Of a stretch of DNA of 64,000 nucleotides, positions 59,501 to 64,000 are shown in pieces. Every line of letters starts with the position of its first letter. Within the stretch, counting starts at the first letter, position 1. Both the position numbers and the translations under genes were made by a program. The stretch comes from Streptomyces sp. DG2A-72. Lineage in GTDB: Bacteria > Actinomycetota > Actinomycetes > Streptomycetales > Streptomycetaceae. Where the stretch lies: NCBI RefSeq assembly GCF_030499575.1, contig NZ_JASTLC010000001.1, positions 992,001-1,056,000 on the forward strand. Direction: 5' to 3'. Under the pieces are notes generated by a model, which made no database searches, had not been told where the DNA came from, and saw nothing but the letters and a program-made list of their open reading frames with translations.

Positions 59501-60522
59501 ACGAATCCGCAGGACCGGCACGCGAACCAGGCCTGGCTCACCCGGTTCGCCTTGTCGATGTGCCCGCACTCGGCGCAGGTGCGGGAGGTGTACGCCGGGT
59601 CGACGTGCACGACCGGCACTCCCGCCTTGCGGGCCTTGTACGCGATGAACGACCCCAGCTGGGCGAACGACCAGCTGGCGTGGGTGGCCCGTTGGGGCTT
59701 GCGAAGCCGTACCCGCTCGCGGATGCCTGTCAGGTCTTCCAGGGCGATTCCGCGACCGGTGCGTTCCGCCTCGGCCACCACATGCTTCGCGATCTTGTGG
59801 TTGATGTCCTTGGCCCTACGGGCCTCCTTGCGCCGCCGCTTCTTCAGCCGGCGCTTGGCGGACGGGGTGTTCTTCTTCTGCAGCTTGGTGCGCAGCGTCC
59901 GTTCGCGGACCCGGATGCGGTTGAGTGTGCGCCCGGCCAGGATCTCGCCGTCCGAGGTGGTGGCGATGTTGACGATGCCCAGGTCGATGCCGAGAAAGTC
60001 CACCGGATCGGTGTTCAGCGGCGCTTCGGGGACTTCGCAGGTGGCGTTCAGGAACCACCTGCCGTCCCGCTCCAGCAGGTCGGACTCGCCCTTGCGGTAC
60101 AGGGCCAGGGTGGCCAGCTGCTCGACCGAGGCGGTGAACGCCACGTTCTTGACCCGCCCGCCGGTGGTCCAGATCGACACCGTGCGGCCGGGGATCTGCC
60201 AGGACAGCATGCGGTCGTCGTAGGGCTGCGCGCTCTCGGGGCGGAAGGCGATGGGCTTCTCGGCGGCCCTGCGGTAGCGCTTGGAGCCGGGCCGTCCCAG
60301 GTTTCCGGCCTTCAGGTTCGCCTTCAGTGTGGTGTACGCGTCGCAGGTCTTCTTGATGACGTGCTGAGCGGCCTGCGCACCCATGCCCCAACGGGACTTG
60401 ACGGTGTCGTAGGCATGCTTGCGCAGGGCGAAGTTTTTGAACTCCCCGCGCTCGAAGGCCACCTCGCTCGCCTGCTCGGGCGTCGGCAGCAGCTTGACCT
60501 GCACCACCAGCTTCACAATCAC
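59329..60522 (-). CDS. tnpB: RNA-guided nuclease TnpB of IS605-type element
   Basis: About 397 residues, start taken as the GTG giving VIVKLVVQVKLLPTPEQ; an in-frame ATG at 60591 is less likely. RuvC-like active site: D180 in FLGIDLGIVNIAT, E262 in GIALEDLTGIRE, D345 in VDHADRNSSRNI. The zinc finger is C316/C319 and C335/C338 (CAECG ... CRSCG). A basic bridge-like stretch KRRLKKRRRKEARR spans about 223-236. After TPEQAS the sequence jumps to EVAFERGEF; relatives I recall have about 20 more residues there, so an internal in-frame deletion in the N-terminal helical region is suspected. All catalytic residues are intact, so nuclease activity is possible if the N-terminus folds. Confidence 0.92.
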   Translation of the reverse strand: MIVKLVVQVKLLPTPEQASEVAFERGEFKNFALRKHAYDTVKSRWGMGAQAAQHVIKKTCDAYTTLKANLKAGNLGRPGSKRYRRAAEKPIAFRPESAQPYDDRMLSWQIPGRTVSIWTTGGRVKNVAFTASVEQLATLALYRKGESDLLERDGRWFLNATCEVPEAPLNTDPVDFLGIDLGIVNIATTSDGEILAGRTLNRIRVRERTLRTKLQKKNTPSAKRRLKKRRRKEARRAKDINHKIAKHVVAEAERTGRGIALEDLTGIRERVRLRKPQRATHASWSFAQLGSFIAYKARKAGVPVVHVDPAYTSRTCAECGHIDKANRVSQAWFACRSCGFVDHADRNSSRNIRARAWELWRRGAQSTAPDPPRTSRSGTGRKRSITPSDARCASPAP

Positions 60523-60700
60523 CGAACGTACACACCCGCACGACAGGGCACCGTGCGTTCGAAGTGGATCACCTGAACGAGTGACACGCATGGTTGTGTG
60601 TCGGCACCTTGACCGGAGAAGAGACCCGGCCGCTCCGCGGCCGAGCCGGCGTCATGATGCTGCGGCGCTCCGCGCCGCCTGACCCAGGATGCGATTCCTC

Positions 60701-60718
60701 CCGGGCGTGAACGCCCGG
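60701..60718. repeat. Left-end subterminal hairpin of the tnpB element
   Basis: CCGGGCGT-GA-ACGCCCGG, an 8-bp perfect stem, 17 nt inside the element tip; a second hairpin GCGGCGC-TCC-GCGCCGC lies at about 60663-60679. Confidence 0.7.
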
Positions 60719-61114
60719 GGTTCCTCGCAAGAAACAAGCTGAACGGCGTCTGGCAGTTCGAGATCGACCGGTCGGACACCGGTCTCGAGCGCGGCCTGCT
60801 GGAGCGTGAACTCTCTGACCGCATCCTCGGCCCGTTCTGTCCCGAGTCGGAGCTGTCCGGGGTCGGGGACACCGACTTCATGGAGGCGGTGTGGTATCAG
60901 CGCACGGTGACCGTCCCGTCCTCCTGGGCGGATTCACGGGTGCTGCTGCCCTTCGGAGCGGTGGACCACGACGCCACCGTCTGGGTCGGCGGCACCGAAG
61001 TCGCCCGCCACCGCGGCGCTTTCACCCGGTTCACCGCCGACCTCGGCGAAGTCGCCGTGCCGGGCGAGGAGTTGACGATCGTGGTGCGGGCCCGGGACAA
61101 ACGGGAGCGCGGCC

Positions 61115-61255
61115 GGTGAGGTCCGCTATCCCCACACCGGTTGGGACAACTGGCAGACCGCGAGCGTGAGCGTCGAGTTGAAGGAGGGGTGGAACACCGT
61201 ACGCCTCGGCAAGGGACTCCTCCATGCCGAACTGGACAGCGTCGAGGTGGCGTGA
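61115..61255 (+). pseudogene. C-terminal tail of a carbohydrate-binding module (CBM6/35-like)
   Basis: The frame reads EVRYPHTGWDNWQTASVSVE, then WNTVRLGKGLLHAELDSVEV and a stop at 61253-61255. The W(D)NWQ ... V.L..GWNT.RL.KG...ELD pattern is the last strands of a CBM6/CBM35 jelly roll, normally at the C-terminus of secreted glycosidases. It does not continue the GH2 frame, so it comes from a second gene joined by deletion at about 61114. Confidence 0.8.
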
Positions 61256-61264
61256 GGCGGTCTT

Positions 61265-62371
61265 TCAGGTCGCGGTGTACCCGAGCTGGCGCCTCATGTA
61301 CGGCGTCATGAGTGTCTTCGCCTTGGCCAGGACGGACGTACGGCTGCCGAGGACCGCGGTCTCGCCGCCCGGCACGGGCAGCACGGTCAGTCCGTCGGCC
61401 GCGCCGAAGGGCACGATGATCGGGGTGCGGTGGACCGGCCGGTACGGGCGGGGCTCCTTGCGGTGCCGGCCGGAGCTGGTGAGGTAGGTGCGGATGTTGT
61501 GGGCGGCGAGGTCCGCCTGGGCGAGCGCGGCGGGGGTGATCTTGAGCTCGGTGGCGTCGCTGACGTCGCCGACCGCGAACACGTCCGGCTTCCCGTCGAC
61601 CCGGAGCATCCGGTCGACCTTGACGTGCCCGGCCGGGTTCAGCCAGTCGCCGTGTCCGGCCAGGCGCAGCCAGAGCGTGTTGGGGGTGGTGCCCGTCGCC
61701 CAGAAGGAGAGGTCGGCCTCGACGATGTGGCCGTGGGCGTCGCGGTAGGTGCCGAAGTCATTGCCGGGCGCCATGAAGGAGTCGAGCCGCACCTCGACGT
61801 CATGGGACTCCAGCCAGGCACGGGCCTTGCGCCCGGCCCGCGCACTGCCCGTGGCATCGAGCAGCGCCGGCCCGGCATGGGCGAGTGTGACCCGGGCGTC
61901 CGGCCGGGCCAGCCGGATCTCGGCGCCGAGCTCGACGCCGGACGGACCGCCGCCGACGACGAGGATGTGCCGGGCGGCGGCGATGTTCCGCTGGTGCTCG
62001 GCGAACGACTTGGCCGCCTCCTCGGCCGTGGTGCCGAGGAACCGGGCCGGTTCCGGGTAGTCGGCGCCGGTCGCGATCACCAGCGCGTCGTACGGCAGCC
62101 GTTCGCCGGTGCCCAGCACCACGTGCCGCTCGCCGGTCTCGACGCGGACCGCCTTGCCGACGACGACACGTCCGTGGCGCAGCAGTCGGTCGTACGGAAT
62201 GAAGGGCGTCACCGACCACTCCGGGTGCACGCCGGCGCGCAGGGAGGCGATGCGGTGGAAGAAGATCTCCTTGCGGTCCACCAGCGTGACCCGTGCAGTC
62301 GCGTCCAGCCGTTTCGCCAGCCGGACGCCGGCATAACCGCCTCCGATCACCACTACGTCGCCGTCATGCAC
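61265..62371 (-). CDS. FAD-dependent oxidoreductase (NDH-2/FSP1-like)
   Basis: A 368-residue flavoprotein with two Rossmann motifs: FAD-binding VVVIGGGYAGVRLAKRLD at the N-terminus and NAD(P)-binding ILVVGGGPSGVELGAEIRLA in the middle, plus the second FAD motif KPDVFAVGDVSD. LPYDALVIATGADY is also typical. The GTG at 62371 follows AGGAGA. There is no C-terminal membrane anchor, so it is more like the soluble AIF/FSP1 group than classical NDH-2. The divergent P450 gene lies 262 bp away; the oxidoreductase might supply electrons to it or act on quinones. Confidence 0.88.
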   Translation of the reverse strand: MHDGDVVVIGGGYAGVRLAKRLDATARVTLVDRKEIFFHRIASLRAGVHPEWSVTPFIPYDRLLRHGRVVVGKAVRVETGERHVVLGTGERLPYDALVIATGADYPEPARFLGTTAEEAAKSFAEHQRNIAAARHILVVGGGPSGVELGAEIRLARPDARVTLAHAGPALLDATGSARAGRKARAWLESHDVEVRLDSFMAPGNDFGTYRDAHGHIVEADLSFWATGTTPNTLWLRLAGHGDWLNPAGHVKVDRMLRVDGKPDVFAVGDVSDATELKITPAALAQADLAAHNIRTYLTSSGRHRKEPRPYRPVHRTPIIVPFGAADGLTVLPVPGGETAVLGSRTSVLAKAKTLMTPYMRRQLGYTAT

Positions 62372-62457
62372 ACCGAGTCTCCTGTGCCTGTGGGGGGGCG
62401 AGTGCCGTGGCGGCGTGGACGCCCTCGGCCACTCGACTGCCGGCGAGCCTAGCCCTT

Positions 62458-62472
62458 GAAACATAAAGTTTC
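62458..62472. promoter_or_regulatory. AT-rich inverted repeat in the oxidoreductase/P450 divergent spacer
   Basis: GAAAC-ATAAA-GTTTC, a perfect 5-bp dyad with a 5-bp AT spacer, conspicuous against the GC-rich background and placed between the two divergent starts (62371 and 62634). It probably marks an operator or promoter. No regulator gene is adjacent. Confidence 0.5.
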
Positions 62473-62633
62473 TGCCGCGGCTTTGTGGGCGTTCTGTGAA
62501 GCGAGTGCGCGGATGACCACTGCGTCCGAAACCCTCCTACGGCCGCGTGGTGTGCGCCAGGGCCCCTTCCTCGCGCAGGAGATTGCCGAGAGCATCGCCC
62601 GTACGGGCATCCCGTACCCCCTGGAGGCCAACC

Positions 62634-63872
62634 ATGAGTCACGCTCAGGACGTTGCGACGCCCGCCATCGTCATCGACCCGCTGGTGCGCGACCTGGACG
62701 GCGAGACAGAACTGCTGCGCAAGGCCGGCCCGTTCGCCCGGATCGACCTGCTCGGTGTCCCGGCCTGGACGGTCACCCGGCATTCCGTGGCCCGGGAACT
62801 GCTCACCGACCCCCGGCTGGTGAAGGACATCGGCGCCTGGGGACTGTGGCAGTCGGGCACGGTCACCCGGCAGTGGCCGTTGATCGGCATGGTCGACCCG
62901 GGCCGGTCCATGTTCACCGTGGACGGCACCGAGCACCGTCGGCTGCGGGCGAAGACGGCCCAGGCGATCACCCCGCGGCGGCTGGAGTCGCTGCGGCCTG
63001 CGGTCGAGCAGCTCACCGAGCAGTTGCTGGACGACCTGGCGGAGCAGGCCGGCCGGGACGGCCGGGCCGACCTGAAGACCGTCTTCGCGCAGCCGTTACC
63101 GATGGGAGTGGTCTGCACGCTGATGGGTGTGCCGCAGGCCGAGATCCCACGCCAGATGCGCCTGTGGAAGTCCTTCTTCTCCCTGCTCACTCCGCAGGAG
63201 GAGCGACTCGCGGTCATCGCGGAACTGGGCACGATCTTCACGGAATTGGTGCGTGAGAAGACCGCGCACCCGGCCGACGACCTCACCAGCGCCCTGATCC
63301 TCGCCGAGGAAGGCGGTGCACCGCTGACCGAGGAAGAGGTGGCGGGAAACCTCAAGTCGATGATCGGCGCCGGGCACGAGACCACCATCGGTCTGATCCT
63401 CAACAGCGTCCGCGGCCTGCTCGGCCACCCCGACCAGTTGGCCATGGTGCTGGACGGCCGCATCCCGTGGGACACGGTGGTGGAGGAGGCACTGCGCTGG
63501 GATCCGCCGGTCACCCACCTGCTGATGCGGTTCGCCGTCGAGGACATCGACGTCGACGGGTTCGTCATCGCCAAGGGCGAGGGCGTGGTCATCTCCTACC
63601 GCGCGATCGGCCGCGACACGGACCAGCACGGGCCCGACGCCGACGCCTTCGACATCACCCGGCCCAGCGCCGTCCGGCACATGGCCTTCGGCCACGGGCC
63701 GCACATCTGCCCGGGCGCGGCGCTCTCCCGGCTGGAGGCGGGCATCGCCCTCCCGGCCCTCTTCACCCGCTTCCCCGACCTCCGGCCGGCCCTGCCCCTG
63801 ACACAGCTCCGCAACCTCCCGGTCCTCACCCAGAACGACCTGGAGTCGTTCCCCGTCCTCCCGCACGGCTGA
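62634..63872 (+). CDS. Cytochrome P450
   Basis: A 412-residue P450; the ATG follows CTGGAGGCC. C-helix FTVDGTEHRRLRAKTAQAIT, I-helix SMIGAGHETTIGLILNSV with the classical AGxET pattern, ExxR in VVEEALRWDPPVTHLLMRFA, and heme loop FGHGPHICPGAALSRLEAG with axial Cys. The ICPGA form is typical of the CYP105/107-like actinobacterial group. No ferredoxin gene follows before the window end. Substrate unknown. Confidence 0.93.
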   Translation: MSHAQDVATPAIVIDPLVRDLDGETELLRKAGPFARIDLLGVPAWTVTRHSVARELLTDPRLVKDIGAWGLWQSGTVTRQWPLIGMVDPGRSMFTVDGTEHRRLRAKTAQAITPRRLESLRPAVEQLTEQLLDDLAEQAGRDGRADLKTVFAQPLPMGVVCTLMGVPQAEIPRQMRLWKSFFSLLTPQEERLAVIAELGTIFTELVREKTAHPADDLTSALILAEEGGAPLTEEEVAGNLKSMIGAGHETTIGLILNSVRGLLGHPDQLAMVLDGRIPWDTVVEEALRWDPPVTHLLMRFAVEDIDVDGFVIAKGEGVVISYRAIGRDTDQHGPDADAFDITRPSAVRHMAFGHGPHICPGAALSRLEAGIALPALFTRFPDLRPALPLTQLRNLPVLTQNDLESFPVLPHG

Positions 63873-63917
63873 GCACGGGCAGGTCGCGCCCGGCTCGTCG
63901 CGGCCTCTCAGCGGGTC

Positions 63918-64000
63918 CGGCGAAGTCCGGTGCGGTTCGGCAGCGCCCCGAAGGGGCGCGGGGAACTGCGCGACCAGCCACGACGGACCCGCGGCCGACA
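63918..64000 (+). repeat. Copy of dispersed palindromic repeat at window end
   Basis: GCGAAGTCCGGTGCGGTTCG, then GCAGCGCCCCGAAGGGGCGC and GGGGAACTGCGCGACCAGCC, ACGACGGACCCGCGGCCGAC. This is the cleanest copy and serves as the family reference; it is cut by the window edge. Confidence 0.85.

Larger units (their letters stand above)
59311..60735 (-). mobile_element. IS605-type solo-tnpB (IS1341-like) element, 1425 bp
   Basis: The element contains one gene, tnpB, on the minus strand and no tnpA. The boundaries are fixed by the interrupted GH2 frame to within 2 bp (an AA shared by both ends makes the join ambiguous). There is no target duplication, as usual for this class. The left end (high coordinates) has a subterminal hairpin at 60701-60718, 17 nt from the tip; the right end (low coordinates) lies only 18 bp beyond the tnpB stop. 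On the tnpB strand the flank directly before the left end reads GTTCAGCTT. Confidence 0.88.
59236..61114 (+). pseudogene. Glycoside hydrolase family 2 gene, split by a tnpB element and truncated
   Basis: From ATG 59236 the frame gives MRVPQFSGLPRPDYPRPQFV then REAWL, ending at 59310. It resumes after the insertion at 60736 as KLNGVWQFEIDRSDTGLERG, ILGPFCPESELSGVGDTDFM, VWYQRTVTVPSSWADSRVLL and TIVVRARDKRE, the sugar-binding (jelly-roll) domain of GH2 enzymes. The coding sequence then stops at about 61114, where an unrelated carbohydrate-binding-module tail begins. Only about 150 codons of an expected 600 or more remain; the catalytic barrel is absent. Excising 59311-60735 restores REAWL-KLNGVW exactly in frame. 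A short leader ATG with AGGAGC upstream shows the original start. Confidence 0.9.

Noticed and set aside
62513..62633. Possible small plus-strand peptide before the second P450 (MTTASETLLRPRGVRQGPF...)
   Set aside because: It runs out of frame into the P450, has no family resemblance and no stop before the real gene.
1..64000. CRISPR arrays, tRNA or rRNA genes, prophage or plasmid origin
   Set aside because: No regularly spaced repeats, cloverleaf-like sequences, rRNA motifs or replication genes were seen on reading both strands; the repeats present are dispersed and irregular.

Overview
The window is a piece of a Streptomyces-like actinobacterial chromosome. The evidence is the very high G+C, frequent GTG starts, ATGA/GTGA stop-start overlaps, and the families present: PaaX-like regulators, SpoIIE-type phosphatases, LacI-controlled secreted polysaccharidases, DUF5997, Rv1733c-family proteins and actinobacterial P450s. 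I see no rRNA, tRNA or CRISPR array. The text mixes housekeeping genes (ung, a sirohydrochlorin chelatase-like gene, rtcB/archease) with accessory carbohydrate and catabolic genes, and it holds an unusual number of gene remnants.

Layout. 1-1175 (minus): the N-terminal part of a P-type ATPase and a small basic-tailed protein. 1282-3375: LacI-type control sites and a two-gene pectate lyase operon (PL1, PL3). 3379-5865: a PaaX-type regulator divergent from an AidB-type acyl-CoA dehydrogenase. 5957-12951: HEAT-repeat protein, Rv1733c-family membrane protein, Asp-box propeller, ung, BadF/GlcNAc-kinase-like ATPase and sirohydrochlorin chelatase-like protein, whose 3' end has been tandemly duplicated. 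13286-16573: a lactonase-fold protein preceded by a near-perfect DasR (dre) site, a FUSC transporter and an Lrp/AsnC regulator. 17050-19869: secreted GH127 with an inserted LamG domain. 21466-27135: a four-gene PaoABCD-like molybdenum hydroxylase operon divergent from a TetR gene, with two CGGACA-CTGTCCG operators between them. 27210-31070: a PAS/GAF/SpoIIE/HATPase sensor phosphatase, a copper-chaperone-like protein and a 2H-phosphoesterase-like protein. 31787-34920: GH65 disaccharide phosphorylase with its phosphoglucomutase. 35010-44662: a stress and repair block (archease, RtcB, broken UspA, phosphoribosyltransferase, hydrolase, YbhB, secreted peptidase, two-component system, eroded polX, two CBS proteins). 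44958-46163: secreted beta-helix protein with LacI-type sites upstream. 46298-47079: fused remnants of two unrelated genes. 47069-52787: a CitA/CitB-like two-component system divergent from tctCBA. 52952-57799: secreted serine protease, then TPP enzyme plus cyclase divergent from a P450. 58084-61255: a LacI regulator facing a GH2 gene destroyed by a solo-tnpB element and then joined to the tail of a carbohydrate-binding module. 61265-63872: FAD oxidoreductase divergent from a second P450.

Two themes stand out. First, a short dispersed GC-rich palindromic repeat occurs at least seven times; in three places it lies inside an open gene (xdhC-like, citA-like sensor, TPP enzyme) without breaking the frame, and the three genes read it in different frames. 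Second, erosion is widespread: remnants of a LuxR/AAA regulator, an MFS transporter, UspA, PolX, protein-arginine deiminase, a sugar-phosphate isomerase, a GH2 enzyme and a CBM can all be recognised. The IS605-type tnpB insertion is resolved to within about 2 bp because removing 1425 bp restores the GH2 reading frame exactly; this also defines its probable TAM and the guide of its predicted omega RNA.

Plant cell-wall degradation (PL1, PL3, GH127, beta-helix protein, GH2/CBM relics) with LacI/CebR/DasR-like sites suggests a soil or plant-litter saprophyte. All assignments rest on reading the sequence and family knowledge; no searches were run.
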